Assembly: GCF_001482385.1 (NCBI RefSeq)
Contig: NZ_CP013611.1
Coordinates: 1,054,001 to 1,118,000, forward strand
From: Pseudoalteromonas rubra
GTDB taxonomy: Bacteria > Pseudomonadota > Gammaproteobacteria > Enterobacterales > Alteromonadaceae
DNA length: 64,000 bases
Direction: 5' to 3'
Shown one piece after another: positions 42,555-53,232 of this stretch (positions within the stretch are counted from its first letter, which is position 1; each line of letters begins with the position of its first letter). A program made the translations under genes and the position numbers. The notes under the pieces were generated by a model, which ran no database searches, was not told the DNA's origin, and saw nothing but the letters and a program-made list of their open reading frames with translations.

Positions 42555-43325
42555 TTACTCCGCGCCGAAAATAGGTAGTTTAACTAGTTCTGGGGCAGCC
42601 TGACCACGTGCGATACGGATCATGTCTTTGATAGGCTTCAGATATTCTTCACCTAACTGATCCCACTGCTTGCTGCTGGTGTTCCAAACCCACGCTTGCT
42701 TCTGGTCAAAAGACTGAGCAACAAATGCGATACGGCCTAGACGGGCGAAGTCAACATTGATGTTTTTACCGTTGATCTCAAGAGAACCTTGAGAAGCAAC
42801 CATTGCTGAACCATAGTTGGTTTCAATGCTGTATGCTTCAAGTACCTGACGATATTTTTCAGACGTCGTTACTTTTGCATTAGTAAGTGTCTCACGTAAT
42901 CTCTCAATACGCTCTAGACGCTTTTCAGTATCAAACGGCACGTCCGCTTTGATGAATTGCTCGAGTGTATCAATCATGCGATACATCAAAGGCACAACGT
43001 CTTGCTTAGTTTTATCAACCGTCGCGATCTGACGTTCTAGAGATTCGATATTTGCATTTTGGTCTGCAACCAAACGTGCTACGTGGTCGTTGTAAACTTT
43101 CAGAAGTTCTGTTTCGTCAACAATTCCACGGTACTCAGCTACCATTTCGATAGTTTGACCGTAGATACCATCAATCTTGTCTTGAGACTTTTTAGCAGCC
43201 GTTTGAGTTTGCTGACCTACTTTTTGTATGTCATTCAAAGGATCTGCCATCACATTGCTGCTTGCAATTGCCGCTGCGCCAAAAAGCGCTGAAGCTACAA
43301 GGCTCTTTCTGATTTTAACAGACAT
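42555..43325 (-). CDS. DUF3450 protein, first gene of the TonB cluster
   Basis: About 256 residues with a signal peptide (ending SSNVMA) and a long coiled coil (about 28-150; RLVADQNANIESLERQIATV). A short C-terminal domain with QAWVWNTSSKQWDQLGEEYL follows. DUF3450 proteins are always found at the head of TtpC-type TonB clusters and are thought to be periplasmic partners. The ATG at 43325 is preferred; the reading frame extends to a TTG nine bases upstream. An imperfect Fur-like inverted repeat lies about 90 bases upstream. Confidence 0.9.
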   Translation of the reverse strand: MSVKIRKSLVASALFGAAAIASSNVMADPLNDIQKVGQQTQTAAKKSQDKIDGIYGQTIEMVAEYRGIVDETELLKVYNDHVARLVADQNANIESLERQIATVDKTKQDVVPLMYRMIDTLEQFIKADVPFDTEKRLERIERLRETLTNAKVTTSEKYRQVLEAYSIETNYGSAMVASQGSLEINGKNINVDFARLGRIAFVAQSFDQKQAWVWNTSSKQWDQLGEEYLKPIKDMIRIARGQAAPELVKLPIFGAE

Positions 43326-43367
43326 AGTTCCCAACCAATTAAGTAATGTTACTTTTATAATTTTTGC

Positions 43368-43435
43368 ACTCTCTTAGAGAGTACCCCGGATACTTTTAGC
43401 AGTATCAACCGTGCAATAATGCTAAATGCTATTGC
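43368..43435. promoter_or_regulatory. Inverted repeats upstream of the TonB cluster
   Basis: ACTCTC-TTA-GAGAGT (43368-43382) is a 15-base hairpin in the leader. GCAATA (43413-43418) and TATTGC (43430-43435) flank ATGCTAAATGC and loosely resemble a Fur box. Iron control would make sense for a TonB system, but the match is poor. Confidence 0.3.
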
Positions 43436-43720
43436 CCATGTCAACTTCATGTTTAAAACAATTTTTGCTTGTCGCGATGAAATAAATTGAAAAAAAACAT
43501 TGTATTAACAAGGAAACCAAGAATAAAAACCTTAAGCACTTATATTTCATACACAAAGCAACTTATTTTACATTTTATTACAGCTATTTAGCCCTAATCC
43601 ATCGCTTTAATTTTGCACAAACCAGTAATTTATTTCGTTTTAAATATCAATGACCTAGGCATTTATTGAACACTTAACATTCACCTTTACGCAACAACAA
43701 AGACAGCAAGCGAGGAAGGC
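43436..43720. other. AT-rich intergenic region
   Basis: Between the TonB cluster and the acetyltransferase gene. No coding signal or clear terminator seen. Confidence 0.4.
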
Positions 43721-44368
43721 TTAGCCTGATAACTGTTCACACAATAACCTGCATTGTATTTCTATTTCCTGGATAAATTCTGCTACGTGTAAGCCGTCCA
43801 TCAAAGCATGGTGCACTTCAATAGAGAATGGCAATTCACCTGTTTGTACATCAAAGCGTCCGAAAACACACTTTGGAATGCCAAGGTTATCTTTTGCGTT
43901 ACGGGCATGACTAAAGCTACTGAAATCCAACCAAGGCAAAATGGATAAATAAAGCTGCTGAGGAGTTTCAGAAGTCGCCAAAAAGTGTTCACTAACCAAA
44001 GGCTGTTCCAGATACACATTTTTCTGCGCTACATTCTCTTTAATGTAGTCGTGGATATCATCACAAGCAACCAAAGGTACGAATCGAAAGCTTCTGTCTT
44101 CACGCAAAAATACGCAACTCATCTCAACTTGATCAACAACGCAAGGATAGCTGTTCATTATCCTGTAGCGAATAGGTTCGTAATTTTGACAAGCTTTACT
44201 TAGACAATACAAATAACTATAGGTAAAGGAGAGTTGCTGTTGCTTGCACAAGGTGTATAGCTTGCCCATCTTAAGGCGAGTAGTAATATTAAAATAAGGC
44301 TGTTCAAAGCCAAGATAAAAGTCAAAGTGGTCGGCTCTGGGCCAGTCTGAGGATGTGATTTTTTTCAT
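43721..44368 (-). CDS. Chloramphenicol acetyltransferase-family protein (CatA type)
   Basis: A 215-residue trimeric-type CAT homologue of normal length. It carries the catalytic signature FSIEVHHALMDGLHVAEFI (His187 as general base, Asp191 structural) and the substrate-side pattern RADHFDFYLGFEQPYFNITT, SYLYCLSKACQNYEPIRYRI and FVPLVACDD. It would transfer acetyl from acetyl-CoA to chloramphenicol or a natural analogue. No mobile element flanks it, so it is probably an intrinsic chromosomal gene. Whether it confers resistance cannot be read from sequence. Confidence 0.88.
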   Translation of the reverse strand: MKKITSSDWPRADHFDFYLGFEQPYFNITTRLKMGKLYTLCKQQQLSFTYSYLYCLSKACQNYEPIRYRIMNSYPCVVDQVEMSCVFLREDRSFRFVPLVACDDIHDYIKENVAQKNVYLEQPLVSEHFLATSETPQQLYLSILPWLDFSSFSHARNAKDNLGIPKCVFGRFDVQTGELPFSIEVHHALMDGLHVAEFIQEIEIQCRLLCEQLSG

Positions 44369-44421
44369 AATTCAATACAGAGGGAGTAATCCCCCTCTAT
44401 ATTGATTGCATCAGCTCACGA

Positions 44422-45462
44422 TTACAAACCGTTTGCGATGATCTCCTGTGCCAGCTCATCGGCGATCAGGTGAGTTGACTTTTGCTCAGCATCAGAACGA
44501 GCAAAGATTTCAGTCAGGGTGTCATAGATGCCTTCAACGTGCTTAGTTGCGGCTTCTTCGCTGTACCCTTCAGGTTTTGTCTCATAATATACATTGATGA
44601 TACCACCCGCGTTAATGACATAATCAGGTGCATACAGCACACCCTTTTCACGCAAGATCTCACCATGTCTTGATTCTGCAAGCTGGTTGTTCGCACAGCC
44701 CGCAATTATGCTTGCCTTAATACGAGGGATAGTCTCATCGTTTACGGTTGCACCCAGTGCACACGGCGCATAAACATCCACATCCAGGTCGTAGATTTCA
44801 TCAATGCTCACCGCAGTTGCACCAAAGTCGTTCACAACTTTATCAATCGATGCCTGATTAATATCGGTCACAAACAGCTGCGCACCCGCTTCGTGCAAGT
44901 ATTTACACAAAGTGTAAGCAACTGCGCCTAGTCCCTGAACAGATACTTTCACACCAGACAGGTCTTGATGGCCATGTTTGTGTTGGTAAGCAGCCTTAAT
45001 ACCCAGGAACGTGCCCAATGCAGTGAAAGGCGACGGGTTACCACTTTTGCCTTCGAGACCCATTACATAATTGGTCTCTTTATGCATTGTCATTACATCA
45101 CCCGTGGTAATGTTAACGTCTTCTGCTGAATAGTAACTACCACCGAGGCGTTCGAGGTGTTTGCCAAATGCTCTGAATAACGCTTCAGATTTGATTTTCT
45201 TAGCATCACCAATGATCACAGATTTACCACCACCAAAAGGCAAACGCGCTACGGCGTTTTTATAAGTCATGCCCTTCGAGAGACGTAAAACGTCATAGAC
45301 TGCATCGGCATCATCTGCATAGTCCCACAGGCGACAACCGCCTACCGCAGGGCCAAGCTTAGTATTATGAACGGCAATGATTGCCTTCAAGCCCGATGCT
45401 TCATCAGAACAAAAAACTACTTGTTCGTGGTTATCAAATTCAACTTGGTTAAATACAGCCAC
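44422..45462 (-). CDS. Leucine/valine-type amino acid dehydrogenase
   Basis: A 346-residue Glu/Leu/Phe/Val dehydrogenase. It catalyses oxidative deamination of branched-chain amino acids with NAD. It has the glycine-rich AIIAVHNTKLGPAVGGCRLW, the catalytic Lys in LSKGMTYKNAVARLPFGGGK, and the Rossmann fold VSVQGLGAVAYTLCKYL. The length fits leucine dehydrogenase (about 345-365). Such genes are typical of marine gammaproteobacteria that live on amino acids. Confidence 0.93.
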   Translation of the reverse strand: MAVFNQVEFDNHEQVVFCSDEASGLKAIIAVHNTKLGPAVGGCRLWDYADDADAVYDVLRLSKGMTYKNAVARLPFGGGKSVIIGDAKKIKSEALFRAFGKHLERLGGSYYSAEDVNITTGDVMTMHKETNYVMGLEGKSGNPSPFTALGTFLGIKAAYQHKHGHQDLSGVKVSVQGLGAVAYTLCKYLHEAGAQLFVTDINQASIDKVVNDFGATAVSIDEIYDLDVDVYAPCALGATVNDETIPRIKASIIAGCANNQLAESRHGEILREKGVLYAPDYVINAGGIINVYYETKPEGYSEEAATKHVEGIYDTLTEIFARSDAEQKSTHLIADELAQEIIANGL

Positions 45463-45843
45463 TTTGTTTGTTCTCCGTTATAGACTGACTTTAAGTCAGA
45501 TAGCGCTGAAATTGATCGAACTGTATCACTAACTCCCTAACCAATCCAGAATATGAGTTGATATTGACCTTAAAAGCGTTAAACCTGCCTTCATGATACA
45601 TAAAATAGCCATATATTAGCTTGATTATGCAGTTAATTTAACTATATGAGTTTAATTCTTCACTATTTTCACGATTTTTAGAGGTTAATCTTTACGTAAA
45701 CGTCAACATTATTGAATGTGTATGGTTATTTGTACGATAAGTAGAGATCTGATGAGATGAGAAAGCGCGTTCAGAAAAAGCAGATAGCTGTTTCACAGTG
45801 TGGCGTTTGAAAGCAGTTCAGAACAATACAAAGCGACCAGATC
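45463..45843. other. Intergenic region between fumarase and leucine dehydrogenase genes
   Basis: About 380 bases, AT-rich, without a convincing ORF. It contains the dehydrogenase promoter region; no operator of known type seen. Confidence 0.4.
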
Positions 45844-45868
45844 AAAAAAAGAGGGACATGCCCTCTTT
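45844..45868 (-). terminator. Terminator of the fumarase gene
   Basis: AAAGAGGG (45848-45855) / CCCTCTTT (45861-45868) with a 5-base loop and a T7 run on the minus strand. Confidence 0.9.
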
Positions 45869-45889
45869 ATCTATCAATTCGGATTGCCG

Positions 45890-47416
45890 TTATTTCAGCT
45901 TACTATCCAGCTCTTCAATCTTAGCTTTCCAAATTGCCGGCCCCTGAGTGTGTGCGTTAACACCATCGCTGTCTACAGCAACAGTGACAGGCATGTCCTC
46001 TACTTCAAATTCGTAGATAGCTTCCATTCCTAGGTCTTCAAACGCAACGACTTTAGATTTCTTAATCGCTTTAGCTACCAAATACGCAGCACCACCCACA
46101 GCCATCAGATAAACAGCTTTGTTTTCTTTGATAGACTCTACAGTTGCAGGACCACGCTCTGCTTTACCTATCATGCCGATCAGGCCAGTCTTCTCTAACA
46201 TCAGATCGGTGAACTTATCCATACGCGTCGATGTTGTTGGACCTGCAGGACCAACCACCTCGTCGCCTACAGCATCTACTGGGCCTACGTAGTAAATAAA
46301 CTTGTTAGTTAAATCAACCCCTTCTGGCAACCCTTCGCCTGAGTTGATCATGTCCTGCAAACGCTTGTGTGCTGCATCACGACCCGTCAGGATCTTTCCA
46401 GATAACAACACGGTCTCGCCCATTTTCCAGTCCTGGATATCTTCTTTGGTGATTTCATCCAGGTTAACACGACGCGTATCTTCTCCAACTTCCCAGGTTA
46501 CTTCTGGCCAGTCTTCTAACTTAGGCGCTTTAAGATCAGCAGGACCAGAACCGTCCAGCGTGAAATGTACGTGACGTGTTGCAGCACAATTTGGGATCAT
46601 CACAACTGGTTTAGATGCAGCGTGAGTAGGCGCAGACTTAATTTTCACGTCAACCACAGTTGTTAAGCCACCTAAGCCCTGCGCGCCAATGCCGAGTTTG
46701 TTTGCACGTTCGAAGATTTCTAGACGTAGTTTCTCTTCCGCTGTTTGCGCGCCACGCTCAAGAAGTTCATGAATATCGACCGGATCCATCAATGACTCTT
46801 TCGCCAGAACCGCGGCTTTCTCTGCGGTACCACCGATACCAATACCCAGCATGCCAGGCGGACACCAGCCTGCCCCCATTGTTGGCAGTGTTTTCTCTAC
46901 CCAGGCAGCAACATCGTCTGATGGATTAAGCATGACCATTTTAGTCTTGTTTTCAGAGCCGCCACCTTTGGCAGCGATCATCACCTCAACTTCTGCGCCC
47001 GGGACCATATCAATGTGGACAACAGAAGGCGTATTGTCTTTGGTATTTTTACGAGCACCAGCAGGATCGGCAACGATTGAAGCACGCAATGGGTTATCCG
47101 GGTTGGTATAAGCGCGACGTGTGCCTTCATCTACCATTTGTTGGACAGTCAAGTCTGTTTTATCCCATTTAACATCCATACCGACCTTTACAAAACAGGT
47201 CACGATCCCGGTATCCTGACACAAAGGACGCTTGCCCTCTGCTGACATACGAGAGTTAATTAGGATCTGGGCAATGGCATCTTTAGCCGCTTTGCTTTGC
47301 TCTTTGTCGTAAGCCTTTTCTAAAGCCTGCACGAAATCCAACGGGTGATAATAAGAAATGTATTGCAATGCATCTTCAATGCTGTCAATGAAGTCTTGCT
47401 GACGGATAGTACTCAT
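45890..47416 (-). CDS. fumA: Class I fumarate hydratase, [4Fe-4S]
   Basis: About 508 residues from the ATG at 47416 (MSTIRQQDFIDSIEDALQYI); the ORF extends 12 codons further upstream without conserved sequence. It interconverts fumarate and malate in the TCA cycle. Iron-sulfur Cys are seen in RPLCQDTGIVTCFVKVG, GAGWCPPGMLGIGIGG and MIPNCAATRHVHF. Both alpha and beta domains are fused, as in FumA/FumB (the C-terminal half starts near TWEVGEDTRRVNLDEI). It is oxygen-labile by class. Confidence 0.95.
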   Translation of the reverse strand: MSTIRQQDFIDSIEDALQYISYYHPLDFVQALEKAYDKEQSKAAKDAIAQILINSRMSAEGKRPLCQDTGIVTCFVKVGMDVKWDKTDLTVQQMVDEGTRRAYTNPDNPLRASIVADPAGARKNTKDNTPSVVHIDMVPGAEVEVMIAAKGGGSENKTKMVMLNPSDDVAAWVEKTLPTMGAGWCPPGMLGIGIGGTAEKAAVLAKESLMDPVDIHELLERGAQTAEEKLRLEIFERANKLGIGAQGLGGLTTVVDVKIKSAPTHAASKPVVMIPNCAATRHVHFTLDGSGPADLKAPKLEDWPEVTWEVGEDTRRVNLDEITKEDIQDWKMGETVLLSGKILTGRDAAHKRLQDMINSGEGLPEGVDLTNKFIYYVGPVDAVGDEVVGPAGPTTSTRMDKFTDLMLEKTGLIGMIGKAERGPATVESIKENKAVYLMAVGGAAYLVAKAIKKSKVVAFEDLGMEAIYEFEVEDMPVTVAVDSDGVNAHTQGPAIWKAKIEELDSKLK

Positions 47417-47488
47417 GACGGTTCCTTTATTCTCCGGCCTGTGACGAGTCAAACCGGTGTTTATTGAGAGGCGCGATTATATACCATC

Positions 47489-47510
47489 TTGCGATGAGTG
47501 AGTATCGCAA
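47489..47510. promoter_or_regulatory. Inverted repeat between fumarase and pabB
   Basis: TTGCGAT-N8-ATCGCAA, a perfect 7-bp inverted repeat, in the divergent promoter region 73-94 bases upstream of the fumarase ATG. Possible operator. Confidence 0.4.
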
Positions 47511-47641
47511 TCATAGATTAGCGACCAAAGTCCTGCACTTATCTAAAATCGCTCGACGGAATACAAGGAAACGCACTAGGGATTCAATGATAATTATGAT
47601 ACCCTCCTCGCCCGTTTCGGGCTAGCATTCGGGTTCAGTAA

Positions 47642-48985
47642 ATGACAAATCCAAGTAGTAATTCCATTGAACTAGACATTTCTTTATCAACCATCGAGGT
47701 GTTTGACACCCTCGCCTCCCAGCAACTGGCAGTCTTACTCGATTCCAGTGATGCCAATCACGAAAATAGCCGCTTCGATATCATGAGTATCAACCCACTG
47801 TGCATACTAGAAGCCAGAGAGGGTCAGTTTTACCTCGATGGTAAGCAGGTTGAGCAAGATGGCTTCACCATAATGCAAGACAAGCTCGCAGCGCTCGACT
47901 CAACGTCACATACAGATATGCCCTTTACGGGGGGATGGCTCGGTTACTTTGGCTATGACCTTGGCCGATATATAGAGACCCTGCCTCAAATTGCGAAGCA
48001 AGACATTACACTGCCAGATATGATAGCAGGTCTGTACCCTGATGCTCTGATACGCGATAATCTGCACAATCAATGGTACTTTGTTACGCAACCTGGATAC
48101 GACCGGCTGGATACTTACCTGTCACTGATTCAAAATGGTTGCAGTGATAGCGATACCTTCAGACTCACCAGTCGCTGGCAGGCCAATATGACCCAGTCAG
48201 AATATACGCACAAATTTGCCAGCATTCATGAGTACCTGAAAAGTGGTGATTGTTACCAGATAAACCTGGCACAAAGATTCAGTGCCGATTATCAGGGTTC
48301 CCCCTGGCAGGCCTATAAAACACTGCGCGCCAATAATCAGGCACCTTTTTCTGCATTTATTAATCTTGAAGAAAATGCCATCGTGTCTGTGTCACCAGAG
48401 CGCTTCATCTCAGTACGCAATGGCCAGGTTGAGACTAAACCAATCAAAGGTACATTGCCCAGAATACACAGCGACAAACATGCAGATGCCCAGCAAGCCA
48501 GCCGATTGCAACAGAGCCCCAAAGATCGCGCAGAAAATGTGATGATTGTAGACTTGCTACGCAATGACCTTGGCAAAGTGGCGACACCTGGTAGTGTGCA
48601 AGTGCCTAAGCTATTCGAAATTGAAAGCTTTCCCGCAGTACACCACCTGGTGAGCACAGTGACCGCGCAATTAGCTGCAGGCAAAACAGCTGTTGATCAG
48701 CTCAAAGCCGCGTTCCCAGGGGGGTCAATCACCGGAGCGCCGAAGATCCGAGCAATGGAAATCATCGAAGAACTAGAACCGCACCGACGCAGCGCCTATT
48801 GCGGCTCCATTGGTTACCTGAGTGCCTGTGGGGCCATGGACACCTCGATCACTATCCGAACCTTAGTTTGTCATCAGCAAAAAATTCACTGCTGGGCCGG
48901 TGGAGGGATTGTCGCAGACTCAGACTGTGAGTTAGAGTATCAGGAGACTTATCACAAGGTGAACAAGATACTCCCCGTCCTATGA
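47642..48985 (+). CDS. pabB: Aminodeoxychorismate synthase component I
   Basis: A 447-residue chorismate-binding enzyme. With PabA it makes 4-amino-4-deoxychorismate for folate. It has the N-terminal ADC lyase-like domain (GGWLGYFGYDLGRYIETLPQ) and the chorismate domain: CYQINLAQRF, the PabB signature KPIKGTLPRIHSD (Lys is the PabB-specific catalytic residue), ENVMIVDLLRNDLGKV and GGSITGAPKIRAMEII. Its stop overlaps the Nudix start by four bases (ATGA). Confidence 0.94.
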   Translation: MTNPSSNSIELDISLSTIEVFDTLASQQLAVLLDSSDANHENSRFDIMSINPLCILEAREGQFYLDGKQVEQDGFTIMQDKLAALDSTSHTDMPFTGGWLGYFGYDLGRYIETLPQIAKQDITLPDMIAGLYPDALIRDNLHNQWYFVTQPGYDRLDTYLSLIQNGCSDSDTFRLTSRWQANMTQSEYTHKFASIHEYLKSGDCYQINLAQRFSADYQGSPWQAYKTLRANNQAPFSAFINLEENAIVSVSPERFISVRNGQVETKPIKGTLPRIHSDKHADAQQASRLQQSPKDRAENVMIVDLLRNDLGKVATPGSVQVPKLFEIESFPAVHHLVSTVTAQLAAGKTAVDQLKAAFPGGSITGAPKIRAMEIIEELEPHRRSAYCGSIGYLSACGAMDTSITIRTLVCHQQKIHCWAGGGIVADSDCELEYQETYHKVNKILPVL

Positions 48986-49539
48986 ATCTAGAACATGTCA
49001 TCAGCCGCTTTAGTTTAAGTGCTTCGGATCAGGCGCCTGCTTTAGGGCAAGGTCAAGAAAGCGCAGTATTAGTACCTTTACTTGAGGTGGATGGGCAAGC
49101 GTCTGTGTTGCTATGTAAGCGCAGTGCCCAGCTGCGCAACCATCCAAGTCAGCTCTGTTTTCCGGGTGGCAAGGTTGAATTACAGGATAAATCAGTGATC
49201 ACCACAGCATTACGAGAGAGTCAGGAAGAAATTGCCCTCGATCCGCTACAAGTTAACCCGGTCGGTATTTTACCTTTGCATACGACATTGACCGGCTTTC
49301 GTATTACACCTGTGCTGGCAACCTTAGCGCAGAGCGCGACCTGGCAAACCCACAGTGATGAGGTGGAACAGGTGTTCACCCTGTCCTTATCTTTACTCGC
49401 ACAACAAGAGGTCTGGCAACCGGTTCAAACGCGGTTGCGCGGAAAAACAGTGACCTTCAATGCCCTTATGACAGAACATGGATTGCTTTGGGGAGCCACA
49501 GCGAAGATTGTTCAGCAGTTACTTGCCAGGGTGGCATGA
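48982..49539 (+). CDS. Nudix hydrolase, CoA pyrophosphatase-like (NudL)
   Basis: A 185-residue Nudix protein. The Nudix box is GGKVELQDKSVITTALRESQ followed by EEIAL. Upstream, LLCKRSAQLRNHPSQLCFPG matches the NuCoA motif (LLTxRSxxLRxHxGQxxFPGG) of CoA diphosphatases such as NudL. It likely hydrolyses CoA or its acyl forms. Translation is coupled to pabB by overlap; pabB-nudL is a common pair. Confidence 0.9.
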   Translation: MNLEHVISRFSLSASDQAPALGQGQESAVLVPLLEVDGQASVLLCKRSAQLRNHPSQLCFPGGKVELQDKSVITTALRESQEEIALDPLQVNPVGILPLHTTLTGFRITPVLATLAQSATWQTHSDEVEQVFTLSLSLLAQQEVWQPVQTRLRGKTVTFNALMTEHGLLWGATAKIVQQLLARVA

Positions 49540-49734
49540 CCAGCTAAGCACTGACAACAATACCCATATTAACTAAATGAGTTTGAACAGATTTCAGTAT
49601 TTTTTACCCACTCCTGATTACAATACCAGCGCACCCGCTTAAAACTGTATACAATTTTGCTGTGAAGTGGGTTACTTATGCAATAATTAACGTTATGATG
49701 TGCGCCCGTTCAGAGGCAATGTTGAGTAGAATTT

Positions 49735-51111
49735 ATGATTAGTGCATTTGACATGTTCAGTGTTGGTATTGGACCGTCATCTTCCCATACTGTTGGGCCT
49801 ATGCGTGCTTCACGTCTGTTTGTTAAAGATCTGCAAAGCAACCGCATCATTGATAAAGTCACATCAGTAAAAGTAGAGCTATTCGGCTCATTAGGCCAGA
49901 CTGGCATTGGACATGGTTCTGGCAAAGCAGTGATCTTAGGGCTGGCTGGATATGATCCTGAGTCGGTAGATGCGGACAAAGTCCCTGAGATCCTGGATAC
50001 CATAGAGCGTGAGCAGGTGATTTACCTGGATAAAACTCATAAAGCTGATTTTCCTAAGCAAGGTGCCATTGTTTTCCATCGTCGTAAAACGCTGCCCAAA
50101 CACTCCAATGCCATGGAGCTTCAGGCGTACTCAGGCTCAGAGCTACTACATAGCCAGGTTTATTATTCCATTGGCGGTGGCTTTATTGTCACTGAAGAAC
50201 AGTTTGACACTGAAAAACAAGCCGCATTAGATGTGCGTGAGCAAAATCCAGCGCCTTATCCTTTTGAGAATGCGCAACAACTGCTCGAAATGTGTAAAGA
50301 AACAGGCCTGAGTGTCTCTTCACTCATGATGCACAATGAAAAAACGCTACGTAGTGAACAAGAAATCAAAACAGAGCTTTTTCATATCTGGGAAGTAATG
50401 AAAGCCTGTATTGAACGCGGTATGCGCACTGAAGGCATCTTACCCGGCGGGCTAAAAGTAAAACGTCGTGCACCAAGCTTGTATTTAAAGCTGAATGTTG
50501 AAAACAGCAACGATCCACTCCGGGCAATGGACTGGGTTGATCTGTTTGCGCTGGCCGTCAATGAAGAAAATGCAGCTGGCGGCCGTGTAGTAACTGCACC
50601 AACAAACGGTGCGGCCGGGATCCTACCTGCGGTCCTCATGTATTACCATACGTTTATCAAAGAAGTGGATGCTGAAATTGCAACCCGCTATCTGCTCACT
50701 GCCGCAGCAATTGGGATTTTGTACAAGAAAAATGCTTCTATCTCAGGTGCTGAAGTTGGCTGCCAGGGTGAAGTGGGGGTTGCCTGCTCTATGGCAGCTG
50801 GCGCACTCACAGAAATTATGGGCGGTAATGTGGTACACGTAGAAAATGCCGCTGAAATAGGGATGGAACATAATCTGGGGTTAACTTGCGACCCAGTTGG
50901 TGGATTGGTACAGGTCCCATGTATTGAACGCAACGCCATGGGCGCGGTAAAAGCCATCAATGCATCACGTCTTGCCATGCGTGGCAGTGGTGAGCAAAAA
51001 GTGTCTTTAGATAAGGTTATCAAAACCATGCTGGATACTGGTAATGATATGAAAACCAAATATAAAGAAACAGCACGTGGTGGGCTAGCGGTTAATATTA
51101 TTGAATGTTAA
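49735..51111 (+). CDS. sdaA: L-serine ammonia-lyase (SdaA type)
   Basis: A 458-residue iron-sulfur L-serine dehydratase producing pyruvate and ammonia. The alpha/beta fused form is seen: beta-domain start [40 protein letters not shown], then the alpha domain [20 protein letters not shown] and [20 protein letters not shown], with Cys ligands including that in [20 protein letters not shown]. Standalone gene with its own strong terminator. Supports amino-acid catabolism together with leucine dehydrogenase. Confidence 0.95.
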   Translation: MISAFDMFSVGIGPSSSHTVGPMRASRLFVKDLQSNRIIDKVTSVKVELFGSLGQTGIGHGSGKAVILGLAGYDPESVDADKVPEILDTIEREQVIYLDKTHKADFPKQGAIVFHRRKTLPKHSNAMELQAYSGSELLHSQVYYSIGGGFIVTEEQFDTEKQAALDVREQNPAPYPFENAQQLLEMCKETGLSVSSLMMHNEKTLRSEQEIKTELFHIWEVMKACIERGMRTEGILPGGLKVKRRAPSLYLKLNVENSNDPLRAMDWVDLFALAVNEENAAGGRVVTAPTNGAAGILPAVLMYYHTFIKEVDAEIATRYLLTAAAIGILYKKNASISGAEVGCQGEVGVACSMAAGALTEIMGGNVVHVENAAEIGMEHNLGLTCDPVGGLVQVPCIERNAMGAVKAINASRLAMRGSGEQKVSLDKVIKTMLDTGNDMKTKYKETARGGLAVNIIEC

Positions 51112-51123
51112 TCCTTACCGTCA

Positions 51124-51161
51124 GACATTAAAAAAGCCGCTTTTGCGGCTTTTTTAATGTC
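51124..51161. terminator. Bidirectional terminator sdaA/cysB
   Basis: A 17-bp stem GACATTAAAAAAGCCGC / GCGGCTTTTTTAATGTC with a TTTT loop, carrying T-runs on both strands between convergent sdaA and cysB. Confidence 0.93.
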
Positions 51162-51198
51162 TAATCTCAAGTCACATTCAGCAACCTGATGTGCTCAT

Positions 51199-52454
<1,256 letters not shown>

Positions 52455-53216
52455 ATGTTTATTACCGTAATAATTTTGTTGATTGTAGCACTCATTGTCA
52501 TTGCAGTTTGGGTCAGTGCTATTCAACAACACAAAGAAAAACAAGAAGCGGAACGCCGTAAAGAGCTGGCAAAACAAAAGCGGATCATTGAAGAAGCCGA
52601 AGATGTCATCCTCAACAGCAGCAACATTCCTATGTCCGGTGCCATGATCAAAGTCATTCAGCGCCGTGTGCACGATGCTCTGGTATCTATGGTCGAGCTT
52701 TCACCCACCTCTCGAGAATTAAAAAGTCGCATGCATGAATCTCAGGAGCGTTTAAACAACGAACCTCAAAATGCAAACGAATCTGATAAAGTCACATTGC
52801 CCGACAACGATAAGCAGCTCATCGCACTGGTTCAGGGCATTAAAAAATTGCGCCACCTGCTACGTTCAGAACACAGCAAAGGCAAAGTAGACACACAAGT
52901 GTTTGTTCAGGAAGACCGAAAAATGGAGCGGTTGCAATTAAGAATAAACGTTGAAAGCCAAATCAAGCGAGGGATGTCAGCTAGGAGCGCTAACATGGTA
53001 GGGTCAGCACGACAATACTTCGAAAAAGCCTACGCGATTATCTGCGGTGTCACCCACGTCGATGAGTACACCAAAGAGAAGAAAACTCTGCTCGAAGGGT
53101 ACCTGAGTGAGATAAGCACTGAGCTTAAAGCCTCCAATGCTTCTTCGGTGAAAAAGAAAGCAGAGAAAGAAAAGGACGATCTCGATGTCCTTTTCGCTCC
53201 CAAGAAAAAGTGGTGA
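52455..53216 (+). CDS. Membrane-anchored coiled-coil protein, unknown function
   Basis: A 253-residue protein with one N-terminal membrane helix (residues 3-24, ITVIILLIVALIVIAVWVSA). A long helical, charged cytoplasmic part follows (QQHKEKQEAERRKELAKQKR; MERLQLRINVESQIKRGMSA; ARQYFEKAYAIICGVTHVDE) and a Lys-rich end (DLDVLFAPKKKW). The segment near 170-200 looks TPR-like. It appears conserved in marine gammaproteobacteria (from memory) but I cannot assign a role. Convergent with the permease gene, six bases apart. Confidence 0.7.
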   Translation: MFITVIILLIVALIVIAVWVSAIQQHKEKQEAERRKELAKQKRIIEEAEDVILNSSNIPMSGAMIKVIQRRVHDALVSMVELSPTSRELKSRMHESQERLNNEPQNANESDKVTLPDNDKQLIALVQGIKKLRHLLRSEHSKGKVDTQVFVQEDRKMERLQLRINVESQIKRGMSARSANMVGSARQYFEKAYAIICGVTHVDEYTKEKKTLLEGYLSEISTELKASNASSVKKKAEKEKDDLDVLFAPKKKW

Positions 53217-53232
53217 TCAGCCTCAGCTGATC
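53215..53232. terminator. Hairpin overlapping the stops of convergent genes
   Basis: GATCAGC (53215-53221) / GCTGATC (53226-53232) with a 4-base loop. Compact and shared by both 3' ends; it has no T-run, so it may stabilise the mRNA end instead of terminating. Confidence 0.45.

Noticed and set aside
43413..43435. Definite Fur box before the TonB cluster
   Set aside because: The inverted repeat is only 6 bp per arm and poorly matches the 19-bp consensus; kept only as a weak regulatory candidate.
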